DNA of 47,182 nt from Salimicrobium halophilum (GTDB lineage Bacteria; Bacillota; Bacilli; Bacillales; Halobacillaceae), in assembly GCF_900100295.1 (NCBI RefSeq), contig NZ_FNEV01000013.1, positions 1 through 47,182 on the forward strand, read 5' to 3'. The translations under genes were made by a program, and so were the position numbers. Of this stretch, positions 24,827 through 32,811 are shown in pieces. A model generated the notes under the pieces. The model was not told the origin of the DNA. It saw nothing but the letters and a program-made list of their open reading frames with translations, and did no database searches. Position 1 is the first letter of the stretch. The number at the start of each line of letters is the position of its first letter.

Positions 24827-24970
24827 ATGTTTACCGACTCGTTCGGGGTGGTCCCTTGGGCAAACGGGACAGGACTAGGTGTAACAGCATTAGCTTTGGC
24901 AGGAAAGAATCCGGAAGTGAGGAAGACAATTGTGAAGCTATTATCACAAGATAAATCAATAGACGAATAG
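24827..24970 (+). CDS. Possible 47-residue small protein
   Basis: ATG at 24827 opens a frame MFTDSFGVVPWANGTG, LGVTALALAGKNPEVRKTIV, ending KLLSQDKSIDE. A Gly/Ala hydrophobic centre followed by a charged amphipathic helix is protein-like, and a terminator (25008) closes the region. But there is no ribosome site and a stop codon immediately precedes the ATG in frame, so it may be the surviving C-terminus of a longer gene. It lies just beyond the quorum-sensing operon. Confidence 0.35.
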   Translation: MFTDSFGVVPWANGTGLGVTALALAGKNPEVRKTIVKLLSQDKSIDE

Positions 24971-25007
24971 AACAAAAAAGAGGATGCTTATGCACCCTCC
25001 CATTCCT

Positions 25008-25038
25008 GAGACAAGCGTGTATCGGCTTGTCTCTCTTC
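25008..25038. terminator. Intrinsic terminator
   Basis: GAGACAAGC, eight bases, GCTTGTCTC, then TCTTCT. A second weaker hairpin, GAGGATGC/GCACCCTC, is at 24980-24998. Confidence 0.65.
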
Positions 25039-25079
25039 TATCCGAACCTAACCACACGCGTAAGACCTACCTGTTCCTT

Positions 25080-25301
25080 TTATCGGTACGCATCTTGAGG
25101 GGAAACAGAGATGGTTACCTCGCCGGATAACTGTTCACATAACTTGTCATAATCCTCATCCACCGGTTCATGGGTGAACTTCACTTCTTTCCCCGGCAGA
25201 GTCTGGTTCTTGTACGGATCCTCATCAAACAGGCTTTCCGTATTGATGCTTTTGCTACGCCAATTACTGCCATCGAAACTAATACGTTTGTAGATATACA
25301 T
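25080..25301 (-). CDS. Small hypothetical protein with hairpin-masked ribosome site
   Basis: 73 residues, acidic, no family recognised (SFDGSNWRSKSINTESLFDE, SGEVTISVSPQDAYR). AAGGAGGCGATTTTTTTATG gives a strong ribosome site, but AAGGAGGC is exactly the right arm of a hairpin (see 25311). It is downstream of the gene at 25378 on the same strand and may form a two-gene unit with it. Confidence 0.6.
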   Translation of the reverse strand: MYIYKRISFDGSNWRSKSINTESLFDEDPYKNQTLPGKEVKFTHEPVDEDYDKLCEQLSGEVTISVSPQDAYR

Positions 25302-25310
25302 AAAAAAATC

Positions 25311-25342
25311 GCCTCCTTATCTTATAATCGTGATAAGGAGGC
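25311..25342 (-). promoter_or_regulatory. Hairpin that sequesters the ribosome site (or terminates before it)
   Basis: Minus-strand GCCTCCTTATC, ten bases, GATAAGGAGGC form a perfect 11-bp stem whose right arm contains AAGGAGG; it is followed by GATTTTTTT and the ATG. It can work as a terminator for the upstream gene or as a translational switch. Confidence 0.65.
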
Positions 25343-25377
25343 CTTTTGGTGTCATCGAATTTAAAAAAAGATAAAAC

Positions 25378-25644
25378 TTAGTTGTCATAGATACCAGCTT
25401 CGATCAGTTTCTTGTGCCGAATAAAGAAATCCTGGACATCGGGGTCGTCCTCATAGGGAATCATCGAGTAGATATAGGTGATGGGGGATTCGTTGAGGGA
25501 GGCGATATCAGAGACGGTGATGTATCTGTCGCCATCCGCCTGGAGGACACAAGTAGTAATACGAAGCTGGCCTTCGCCTTTCATTTCCCTTATAATCTGG
25601 GTTGCTTCGTTCATCAAGAAGTTTTCTGATAGTTTTTCTTCCAT
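25378..25644 (-). CDS. Hypothetical protein, 88 residues
   Basis: The start at 25644 is set by AAAGGAG seven bases upstream; an earlier ATG at 25740 lies inside the promoter region. The sequence alternates strand and helix (LRITTCVLQADGDRYITVSD, SPITYIYSMIPYEDDPDVQD, FFIRHKKLIEAGIYDN). I do not know the family. The upstream 100 bases recur in damaged form at 26664-26755, so the gene or its promoter was once duplicated. 25745-26040 holds only a tiny frame (MYKIME at 25801) behind a GGAGG and no real gene. Confidence 0.6.
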   Translation of the reverse strand: MEEKLSENFLMNEATQIIREMKGEGQLRITTCVLQADGDRYITVSDIASLNESPITYIYSMIPYEDDPDVQDFFIRHKKLIEAGIYDN

Positions 25645-26049
25645 TTCATCGCTCCTTTTCACATATATGTACACTTTCTTATTCGGCACATATCGAACGT
25701 TCCCTTTATTTTTCTTTAATTTAGTTATAGCACGTCCCACTTAGATGAATGAAGCTTCTTAAGTAAAACGCTTCATAAAAAAATCGGAGGAAATACAAAT
25801 ATGTACAAAATTATGGAATAATTAAACCATTTTGGGGTATGGTGCAGTATAAAAAAGGAAATGGATTTACAATAAGTGAGTAAGTTCAACCCTTCAACTT
25901 ATCTATCTTGCAAACCACTTTCTACATTACTACTGACTTTTCCAGAAAGGATAACCGGACTTTGATGCGCGATTCATGAGAATTAAAAGAAGCATCCGAA
26001 GACTTAGATTAGTACTAAAAAATTCTGAAACTAACCAGGAGGAAGCAAA

Positions 26050-26547
26050 ATGAAAAAAGTAATGGTTGCCTCTGGATTGTTAGCAGTTAGTTTATTGGTT
26101 GGTTGCTCTGAAATGGAACCAGAACAAGAAGTTCAAGCCGACGATAAAGAGAAAACTGAACAAGTTGAGAAGAAAGAAGAAGGGAAGAAAGAAGAAAGTA
26201 AAGCTAAGAAAGCAGAAGAAGAAAGAGATAAAGATCCCGAAAAACTTGCTCAAGTAAATGCGGCCTTTCAAGATTCCATCATGTTCTCCTCTGGTATCAT
26301 TCACAATATTGAATACAAAGGAGAAGGAATCATTCACGTGTTTGTAGATGAGACAGCTTGGGCATCCTCTACTAAATCTGAGAAAGAAAGTTTTGTTCTA
26401 GTTTTTGAAAAAGAAGTAGAAGAGCCTTTAACTTATTATGATCTAAGAGCTGATGATGAGGCTATTCATACTCACTACTTCAGTGCACAGCTTGGAGATA
26501 AAGTTGCTTCTCAGAAGATGTTCGGGGGATTTGATATTAAACGATAA
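26050..26547 (+). CDS. Lipoprotein of unknown function
   Basis: 165 residues. Signal and lipobox at the N-terminus (LLAVSLLVGCSEME), then about 50 residues of Lys/Glu-rich linker (EKKEEGKKEESKAKKAEEER), then a compact domain of about 95 residues (SSGIIHNIEYKGEGIIHVFV, TAWASSTKSEKESFVLVFEK, LTYYDLRADDEAIH). It should be anchored on the outer face of the membrane. Short lipoproteins of this type are common in Bacillaceae and lack a defined role. GGAGG lies about seven bases before the ATG. It stands alone, with its own terminator. Confidence 0.75.
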   Translation: MKKVMVASGLLAVSLLVGCSEMEPEQEVQADDKEKTEQVEKKEEGKKEESKAKKAEEERDKDPEKLAQVNAAFQDSIMFSSGIIHNIEYKGEGIIHVFVDETAWASSTKSEKESFVLVFEKEVEEPLTYYDLRADDEAIHTHYFSAQLGDKVASQKMFGGFDIKR

Positions 26548-26558
26548 AGAAAGACTGA

Positions 26559-26592
26559 TAAGGGTCTAGGCTATAAACCTAGGCTCTTATTT
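26559..26592. terminator. Terminator after the lipoprotein gene
   Basis: TAAGGGTCTAGG, seven bases, CCTAGGCTCTTA, then TTTACGTTTT. Confidence 0.75.
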
Positions 26593-26663
26593 ACGTTTTA
26601 CATAGAACAGAGGCAACATCGGACAACGTGAGGAACCGGTCATCGTCATTAGAAAAGAGCCTG

Positions 26664-26755
26664 GTTGTTTTTCTTCCAATTCATCGCTCCTGCTTCATTA
26701 ACGTACTATGTTTTTATTCGGTACATATCGAACGATTCCTTTATTTTTCTGTCTT
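26664..26755 (-). repeat. Damaged copy of the 25378-gene promoter region
   Basis: The stretch aligns with 25637-25730 (TCTTCCA.TTCATCGCTCC, then TATTCGG.ACATATCGAACG, then CCTTTATTTTTCT) at roughly 80 percent by eye, but no gene body follows. It is a relic of a duplication that brackets the lipoprotein gene. Confidence 0.6.
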
Positions 26756-26816
26756 TTAAAAAAGATGGAAGACGGTTCGCCCGCCTTCCGTGAGTGATGC
26801 CTATGTATATCATTCA

Positions 26817-27116
26817 TTATAAGTACCGTTTCAGTTCCTTGTAAAACTGTTCCCGCGTACCTGCATGGAGAATGATGACGATGTTCCCTTCGTCGTCTTC
26901 GTCGATGGTGTACGCCAACTCGTACCCTGTTTTGTTATGGCGGATATCATACCCGTAGACCCCAGAGAGGTCCCCCGTTTTCGGTTCTCCCGCGTGATAG
27001 GGGTCTAAGCGTATGGTCTCGATCGCATCTTCATACTTACCTGTGAGCTGTTTGTCTTTGATTTTCTTGAAGAACTTTTTGGCCGGGTTCTGAACTCTCA
27101 GTTTCGCTTTTTCCAT
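26817..27116 (-). CDS. RelE/YoeB-type toxin
   Basis: 99 residues with the ParE/RelE fold order: KLRVQNPAKKFFKKIKDKQL, ALPHA-2 region YEDAIETIRLDPYHAGEPKT, then GDLSGVYGYDIRHNKTGYEL and the last strands IVIILHAGTREQFYKEL. The G-x-R/H and C-terminal HxGTR...Y positions match mRNA interferases that cut at the ribosome. It lies three bases downstream of the AbrB-type antitoxin gene, the antitoxin-first order. RelE toxins are usually paired with RHH or Phd antitoxins; an AbrB-type partner is less common but known. Confidence 0.8.
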   Translation of the reverse strand: MEKAKLRVQNPAKKFFKKIKDKQLTGKYEDAIETIRLDPYHAGEPKTGDLSGVYGYDIRHNKTGYELAYTIDEDDEGNIVIILHAGTREQFYKELKRYL

Positions 27117-27119
27117 GGC

Positions 27120-27467
27120 TTATTCGTCCTCTTCGAACAGGTCTGACACAGATTCTACGTCCTCTGCGTTTTCCTGAGCGTCTTTGATCAACGCTTCGAC
27201 CGCAGGACGTATGTTATTCTTCCGACGATTGAATTCCTGGAGCAGTTCATCCCCTCCGTACCCTTCGTCAATCAAGTCTTTCAGAATAAACTCCGAAAAA
27301 TCATCATTGTTTTCTCGCACCGGGGTGATCACGATCTTATTCCCTTCAAGCTCTATATTCGCTTCGGTTTCCATTTCAAGGTAATCATAATATTCTTTCG
27401 GGACGGTGATTTGGCGTTTGTTGGATATAGCTATACGGCGAGCCTTTTTTCTAGGTCCTTGAGCCAT
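27120..27467 (-). CDS. AbrB/SpoVT-type antitoxin
   Basis: 115 residues from ATG 27467 (AGGAGG nine bases upstream). The N-terminal swapped-hairpin AbrB domain reads RRIAISNKRQITVPKEYYDY and LEMETEANIELEGNKIVITP. The acidic C-terminal half (EENNDDFSEFIL-like, then LIKDAQENAEDVESVSDLFE) would wrap the toxin. It should repress its own operon through the inverted repeat at 27540. Promoter and operator are visible upstream. Loss of the pair would free the stable toxin, so the system should help keep the plasmid. Confidence 0.8.
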   Translation of the reverse strand: MAQGPRKKARRIAISNKRQITVPKEYYDYLEMETEANIELEGNKIVITPVRENNDDFSEFILKDLIDEGYGGDELLQEFNRRKNNIRPAVEALIKDAQENAEDVESVSDLFEEDE

Positions 27468-27539
27468 ATCTCCACTCCTCCTTACAGTTTCCTCTATAGC
27501 CATCAGTATGCCCCTCCTTCGTTCAAGTATTCACGTTTT

Positions 27540-27616
27540 CCTAGAAACCAAAAAATCGTTTCTTTGTTTCTAGGATTCCTTGTTATAATTATAATACTAC
27601 TGTATAGGATACGCAA
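27540..27616 (-). promoter_or_regulatory. Toxin-antitoxin promoter and operator
   Basis: On the minus strand TTGCGT (27611-27616), exactly 17 bases, TATAAT (27588-27593). Downstream of the start site is an inverted repeat CCTAGAAAC, 17 bases, GTTTCTAGG (27540-27574). A second perfect 11-bp repeat, AATCGGTTCCT/AGGAACCGATT at 27700-27731, lies further upstream and may be a terminator. 27740-27930 holds nothing recognised. Confidence 0.8.
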
Positions 27617-27931
27617 GGTTCCCTCAGCTAGGAACGGCGGATCCAGGGGTAACTTCAGGAAAAAAGGGGTCTACAGAAAATTAAATCAAGGCATAGAAAA
27701 ATCGGTTCCTTTCATTCGATAGGAACCGATTCTCAAATTAACCCTATTCGATTAAAGCCCCCTTTAACGGAAGACTTGAACTCGAGACATTTTATCATTT
27801 TTAGCTATTCAGAGAACCCACCGTAGCGAACTAAACCGCGGTATCAAATGAGCTTTTCTATTAATCCTCCATCTCTCTAGTAAAGCCACAAATCAGTTGA
27901 AAGCTAGCCTCTTTTAAAGGATAGGACCCAG

Positions 27932-29125
27932 CTAAGTAATATCTGCCCTTTTCTCTCTCCTGCTTCTAAAGAAAAGAATTCCTCCTGATCCAGCAACCAA
28001 ACCAATAAAAATCAACCAATACACCCATAGTGCGTTCATAATACTAAATACATGAACTAGCAGAAAAGAAGAAATCAGAAGTGCTAACAATATGGCCACC
28101 GGAATCTGGAACCCCACTAGAGTCATATAATTGGGTACGATACTTGAAATCATGGCACTGATTGCAGCTGTGCAAAAGGCAAGCGTATAAATGATCGCCA
28201 CCGTAACTCCTATGTACTCCAAAAATGTGAAATCATACCAGCTCAACATTTGACCTACTAAACTGAAGGAGCTGAGTTCACTCGACCAAAACATACTCGT
28301 TTCATTTCTGGAATAGAGAAGGAAGAAAAGGCCGAGATACATTGTTGTCAGTATAAAGGTAGTTACCATACCGGCTGAAAGTTTTGACCAGAATAACCCT
28401 CTTCCCATTTTCGTCGTATATTGCAACTGTAATAAACCTTTTTTCTTATCTGGAAGATACAAGCGACCAATAACTATAAAAATAACAATCATAATTAAGA
28501 TACCTGTGTACTTAATGAGGTTTACATAGTTGTTGTACACTTGAAAGGGGAGGATGGACTGAAAATCTGTTTCCTTGTAAATCTTATCCACCCTTTTTTG
28601 AACAGAAAAATGCATGGATCCACCCATGTTTAACTGTCCTCTTTGTTTGTAATCAGACAGTATAGTTTCAAAACCTTGTATTTCCCAAAAAACATCAACA
28701 CCTTTATCAAACATAATTTTCGCATGCAAGTTATCTATTTTTTCATAGACATCTGTACCACTTTCCGCTTTATTTAAAATATTCCTGTATTCTTCATAAG
28801 AAGTAACCCCAAGTTCCTGTGCCATATCATTGTTCTTTAAATAAATCCCAGCTTCTTTTTTTGCAGTTTGTAGCTTTTTTTGAAAATCTTCAAATTCTGC
28901 TTTATTCATTTCATTTCCATAATCCTCAATCATTTCTACATAAATTCGCTTTATGTCGAGGGCCGGTCTGCCATTAGGAAAATGTTCAATTTCAAAACTG
29001 AGAAAAAATTCATAAAACAATAGACTGATAAGCACGACTCCAAGCAATACCTTAGGATTCCAAAGTTTTTTAAGTTCATGCAAAAATACAGACACGCTAC
29101 CCCTCCTCAAGATATTTCCTGCCAT
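27932..29125 (-). CDS. ABC-2 type permease, second subunit
   Basis: 397 residues. One N-terminal membrane helix (VLLGVVLISLLFYEFFLSFE) is followed by an extracytoplasmic domain of about 150 residues (helical, charged) and about five more helices, e.g. LIKYTGILIMIVIFIVIGRL, GMVTTFILTTMYLGLFFLLY and YIGVTVAIIYTLAFCTAAIS. This is the layout of ABC-2 permeases for peptides or membrane-active substrates. It overlaps the preceding permease gene by 19 bases. It ends the operon led by the ECF sigma factor. A GTG a few codons in is a possible alternative start. Confidence 0.8.
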   Translation of the reverse strand: MAGNILRRGSVSVFLHELKKLWNPKVLLGVVLISLLFYEFFLSFEIEHFPNGRPALDIKRIYVEMIEDYGNEMNKAEFEDFQKKLQTAKKEAGIYLKNNDMAQELGVTSYEEYRNILNKAESGTDVYEKIDNLHAKIMFDKGVDVFWEIQGFETILSDYKQRGQLNMGGSMHFSVQKRVDKIYKETDFQSILPFQVYNNYVNLIKYTGILIMIVIFIVIGRLYLPDKKKGLLQLQYTTKMGRGLFWSKLSAGMVTTFILTTMYLGLFFLLYSRNETSMFWSSELSSFSLVGQMLSWYDFTFLEYIGVTVAIIYTLAFCTAAISAMISSIVPNYMTLVGFQIPVAILLALLISSFLLVHVFSIMNALWVYWLIFIGLVAGSGGILFFRSRREKRADIT

Positions 29126-30345
29126 TTAAAGCAATAAAGACTGAATAGACTAAGTCCAAAAAGACCGATCCCCCAAATCAAAATGGTCATTAGCTCATAG
29201 TAAGAAAACATTGTCATCGGATTGTTAACAGTAAACCAAGTATGTGGGTTCAGCATGAGGGTGAAGGGATTGAACTGAGCAGCAAAAATCATAAGACTAT
29301 GACCAGGCATCAACCCCGGGATCCATATTAAGAGACCGAACAATACAGAAAAAGCTAAATAGACAAGATAGCTATTTTTTATCCATATCGACAAAAACCA
29401 GCTTATAGCACTAAAGATCAGTTGGACGATTATAACCAAAGCTACAAACAAACCTACATATTCTATAAAAGATAAGTTCCACCAGGATATGTAAGGCAAA
29501 GGGGTCTCCCTCATGAAATAGTTACTGAAGGAAGAGTGCCACAATTGACTGTAATCATAAAAATTGAAGTAGACAAGCATCGTCAACCCGGTAAGGGAAC
29601 CTGCAAAAATACTAGCTGAACATAATGACGCAGCCAGTTTATCTCTCATCAGCTTTCGCCCGCGCTTAGTAGAGAAAACGACGAGGTCAGTTCTTTGCTC
29701 AAACTCATAAGTGCTTACATAAGCAGAAAGTAAAACTACAAGTGTCATTATTTCAAAGAGAAGGACGAGACCTATATCTTTAAACAGAAAGGTATGCATT
29801 TCATAGGTAAGACCATGAAAAAAGAAAGAAAGGTGCTCATCATTGGCTATCACTTCTTGTTTACGCTCCTCAATTTTTTTGAATTGAGAACGAACTATGT
29901 CAGCAGCTCCTCCACTTAGACCGTACTGTTGTATGACTGATGAGCTGAGTGTAGTAAAATCGAGTTCTCTGTAAAAAGCGTTCGCCTGCTCACCAGTCTC
30001 ATTGTATAAGTGTAGGTTCTGAAGCTGTTCGTAACGCTCCTGAGGAATACTTTCTTTCCAAGGAGCAGACGGATCATTGAAGGCCTCATTTAGCGTTTGG
30101 TACCTTTTACTTTCTACATGGGAGTTCACCCACACTAAACCCTCCTTAAGATCACCTTCCATTGTGTATAAGGTTTCTTCCGTGGCCAACCCTCCGTACC
30201 TTTCTAAGATATCTGAAAGAGCATTCATACTCCCTCGGGACGGGAGGTGCTCAGCCATAAGCAAAACATTGATACCGGTAAAAAAAAGGAGAAGACCAAG
30301 TAACAAAGGAGATTGAAATACTTTTTTCATTTCGTATCTGATCAT
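29107..30345 (-). CDS. ABC-2 type permease, first subunit
   Basis: 412 residues, same plan as its neighbour: helix one (SPLLLGLLLFFTGINVLLMA), a large outside domain of about 170 residues, then helices such as IGLVLLFEIMTLVVLLSAYV, AASLCSASIFAGSLTGLTML, YVGLFVALVIIVQLIFSAIS and YLVYLAFSVLFGLLIWIPGL. It probably forms a heterodimer with the 27932 product. It starts within the last four bases of the ATPase gene (ATGA overlap). Confidence 0.8.
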   Translation of the reverse strand: MIRYEMKKVFQSPLLLGLLLFFTGINVLLMAEHLPSRGSMNALSDILERYGGLATEETLYTMEGDLKEGLVWVNSHVESKRYQTLNEAFNDPSAPWKESIPQERYEQLQNLHLYNETGEQANAFYRELDFTTLSSSVIQQYGLSGGAADIVRSQFKKIEERKQEVIANDEHLSFFFHGLTYEMHTFLFKDIGLVLLFEIMTLVVLLSAYVSTYEFEQRTDLVVFSTKRGRKLMRDKLAASLCSASIFAGSLTGLTMLVYFNFYDYSQLWHSSFSNYFMRETPLPYISWWNLSFIEYVGLFVALVIIVQLIFSAISWFLSIWIKNSYLVYLAFSVLFGLLIWIPGLMPGHSLMIFAAQFNPFTLMLNPHTWFTVNNPMTMFSYYELMTILIWGIGLFGLSLFSLYCFKWQEIS

Positions 30346-31229
30346 GCAATGCCACCAGTCAAATCGGTTTCTTCTTCGAATATATAGAGGAAGATATCCT
30401 CAAGCGTCGGACTCACAGTTATCCACTCTTGCTCCCTTTCACCATTTTCCACAGCGAAGCGCATAACCATCCTGTTCTCTTCTTGCTTTTCAGCAAGAAC
30501 AGAGTAATCTGCCCGGAACTGCTCAGCGTTTTCAAACGGAACTCTTGTTTCGAAAAGTTTTCCTTCAAGTAGTTGACGCAGATCTTCCTGTCTCTTCTTA
30601 TAAAGAACCCGCTTCTTCTTAATCATAACGATTTCATTGGCTATCGATTCTACATCCGATACGATATGGGTCGATAAAATTATGATACGATCACGAGCTA
30701 GATTAGATAATATCTTCCTGAAGCGTGCTCTTTCTTTAGGATCCAGACCGGCAGTCGGCTCATCAAGGATGAGAACCTGAGGGTCATTTAACAATGCTTG
30801 GCAGATTCCGACTCGCTGAATCATGCCTCCAGAAAATTTCTTCATTTTCTTTTTTGCTACATCTTTGAGGCCTACGAGAGTAAGAAGCTCCGAGATCTTT
30901 TCTTTAGCTTCTCGTTTGGTTAATCCTTTGAGGGAAGCCAGATAGATAAGATATTTTTCTGGTGAATAGTTTTTATAATAGCCGAATTCCTGGGGAAGAT
31001 AGCCTAAGATATCCCGATATTTTTCATCCAAATCTAGGATGTTTTCCCCGTAGTAAGTGATTTCACCTTTAGTGGGGTAAATTAAAGTCACGAGCATTTT
31101 GATCAAAGTAGTTTTTCCTGCACCGTTGGGGGCAAGCAGACCATAAATACCCCGGTCAAACTGAAGATCTATCCCCTCTAAAGCAGTAAATTGTTTAAAT
31201 TCTTTAGTAACATGGTGCATCTCTAGCAT
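30342..31229 (-). CDS. ABC transporter ATP-binding protein
   Basis: 295 residues. Walker A LLAPNGAGKTTLIK, Q-loop YLPQEFGYY, signature FSGGMIQRVGICQAL, Walker B VLILDEPTAGLD and switch His in LSTHIVSD are all intact. A C-terminal extension of about 80 residues is typical of exporters for antimicrobial or self-resistance use (BcrA/YtrB-like). It drives the two permeases encoded next. The start overlaps the preceding membrane protein gene by seven bases. Confidence 0.9.
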   Translation of the reverse strand: MLEMHHVTKEFKQFTALEGIDLQFDRGIYGLLAPNGAGKTTLIKMLVTLIYPTKGEITYYGENILDLDEKYRDILGYLPQEFGYYKNYSPEKYLIYLASLKGLTKREAKEKISELLTLVGLKDVAKKKMKKFSGGMIQRVGICQALLNDPQVLILDEPTAGLDPKERARFRKILSNLARDRIIILSTHIVSDVESIANEIVMIKKKRVLYKKRQEDLRQLLEGKLFETRVPFENAEQFRADYSVLAEKQEENRMVMRFAVENGEREQEWITVSPTLEDIFLYIFEEETDLTGGIA

Positions 31230-31984
31230 AAATGGCCTCCTCTGGCTAAAGTTTTTTGAAGAAATTTTACTGTTTGCTGAATATAAAAAAATGCTGCTCC
31301 AACTGCGATCACTAAGTAAATATAATACGGAATTTGCTGGAGGAACATCTCATACTTACTTCCTAAAACTGTTGATAGAAACACATTACCGACAATCCAT
31401 CCTCCGATTACAACTAAAGGGGGCAATACGTGCTCCGATAAATGCTGAATATATAGAAATGCCGCAGAGCAAAGAAAAAGTGCTGCCACAGACAAAAGAA
31501 ACGCAAACCATACATGAAATTCAAAAGATACTGTCATTGCGAAGATAACTGCTCCGTTGACCACCAGGCTGATGATACTGAAAAGAAGCATTCGAACGGC
31601 AGCGATGGTTCTCAGATTGTATTTACACGTCATTTCTAGATCAAAGGTGAGCTCTTGTTTTTTCCTTATAAAGAAGAAGTAAACGAGTACACCATATATA
31701 AACGGAGCGCCAGCGAATGAGATCACATACATATTGACTTCCTTCCATGTGAGCCAGCTAGATGTGACAATTAAAAAACCTAACAAGGAAATGACAGCCA
31801 TGATAAGTATGAATATCATTTCGGTCGCATCTCGGAAAATATGTTTCATCCCCACTTCTTTTATTATTCGAGAGATGCTTACGAAAAAAGACGGGGTTGT
31901 TTCTAACCCCTTTGATGTTATACACTCCAGTTCTTTTTCCACTTCTGACTCATTTGGATATGGAATTCTCTCTTGATCATTCAT
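31223..31984 (-). CDS. Membrane protein, possible anti-sigma regulator
   Basis: 253 residues. About 55 cytosolic residues (YPNESEVEKELECITSKG) precede six predicted helices, including MIFILIMAVISLLGFLIVTS, LLFSIISLVVNGAVIFAMTV and PLVVIGGWIVGNVFLSTVLG. No known family. It lies between an ECF sigma gene (four bases upstream) and the transporter it probably controls. A cytosolic N-terminus plus membrane part encoded after an ECF sigma factor is the usual place and shape of an anti-sigma factor, though no zinc HxxxCxxC motif is present. Confidence 0.6.
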   Translation of the reverse strand: MNDQERIPYPNESEVEKELECITSKGLETTPSFFVSISRIIKEVGMKHIFRDATEMIFILIMAVISLLGFLIVTSSWLTWKEVNMYVISFAGAPFIYGVLVYFFFIRKKQELTFDLEMTCKYNLRTIAAVRMLLFSIISLVVNGAVIFAMTVSFEFHVWFAFLLSVAALFLCSAAFLYIQHLSEHVLPPLVVIGGWIVGNVFLSTVLGSKYEMFLQQIPYYIYLVIAVGAAFFYIQQTVKFLQKTLARGGHLC

Positions 31985-31988
31985 TCCA

Positions 31989-32531
31989 TTATTCCTCCTT
32001 TAACGCCTGCTTCATAAACTTCAGCGTTCGATAATATTTCGTTTTAATTGTTGATAATGCAAGTCCTGTCTCCGCACTAATATCAGGAAATGTTCTCCCG
32101 CCCAAAAGCTTCATTCGGACGATGAACTCTTCATCAGATGGACAACTTTCCAGCACTTTAAGCGCTCTCTCCGCTTCAGCACGAGTAGCAAGCCTTTCAG
32201 TAAAATCTGACGTATCCTCTATCCTTTCCTCTTCAACGGCAACGCCTCGGGACGACTCCTTAAACTGCTTGGAACGATAATGATCAATCACCCGGAATTT
32301 CGCAACCATATACAGCCAGGTACGAAACGATGATCGGCCATCATAACGATAAAGGCTTTTTAACATACTGATGAAGATTTCCTGAGTGACATCTTTCGCC
32401 GTCTCTTTGTCATACATTTGTTTATAAACATAGGAAAAAATCTCTTTATAATAGGCTTCTATGAGCTGATTAGCGCTATGTTCATTTCCATGTTTTTGTA
32501 TCGCCTTGATCCATCGCTTCTCCTTGTTCAT
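31989..32531 (-). CDS. ECF RNA polymerase sigma factor
   Basis: 180 residues. Region 2: YKEIFSYVYKQMYDKETAKD, VTQEIFISMLKSLYRYDGRS, SFRTWLYMVAKFRVIDHYRS. Region 4: CPSDEEFIVRMKLLGGRTFP, ISAETGLALSTIKTKYYRTL. The inter-region linker is long and acidic. GGAGA lies before the ATG. A possible promoter TTGTCA, 17 bases, TAAATA at about 32562-32590 precedes it. It heads a five-gene operon with a membrane regulator and an ABC exporter, the arrangement of cell-envelope stress or antimicrobial-peptide resistance modules. The trigger is unknown. Confidence 0.9.
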   Translation of the reverse strand: MNKEKRWIKAIQKHGNEHSANQLIEAYYKEIFSYVYKQMYDKETAKDVTQEIFISMLKSLYRYDGRSSFRTWLYMVAKFRVIDHYRSKQFKESSRGVAVEEERIEDTSDFTERLATRAEAERALKVLESCPSDEEFIVRMKLLGGRTFPDISAETGLALSTIKTKYYRTLKFMKQALKEE

Positions 32532-32635
32532 GTGATTCTCCTTATGCTTTCTCTCTGTGTCTATTTATATATTCGTAATAAATCTGACAAAAGTTTTAAT
32601 TTCTTTTTCTCTTCCCAATAAATTATTTATAAAAA

Positions 32636-32681
32636 AGTGCCTGAGCTACTCTTTATCATGATAAGAGAAGGCTCAGGCACT
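32636..32681 (-). terminator. Terminator of the pai operon
   Basis: Minus-strand AGTGCCTGAGC, 24 bases, GCTCAGGCACT followed by TTTTTTATAAAT. It separates the pai genes from the sigma-factor operon. Confidence 0.85.
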
Positions 32682-32811
32682 AACTGATATAATTCTTTGC
32701 TCAGTGGGTTTATATAATAAGAAAGGGCATCCTTTTAAGTAATCGCCCCCATTTGTTTAAGACTCGAATTCAAGATAAAAACACCTTTTATAAAGGATAT
32801 ATAGAGATGGA

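Noticed and set aside
25801-25821. Leader peptide MYKIME behind GGAGG
   Set aside because: Six codons only, no downstream gene close enough to be controlled; probably a remnant.
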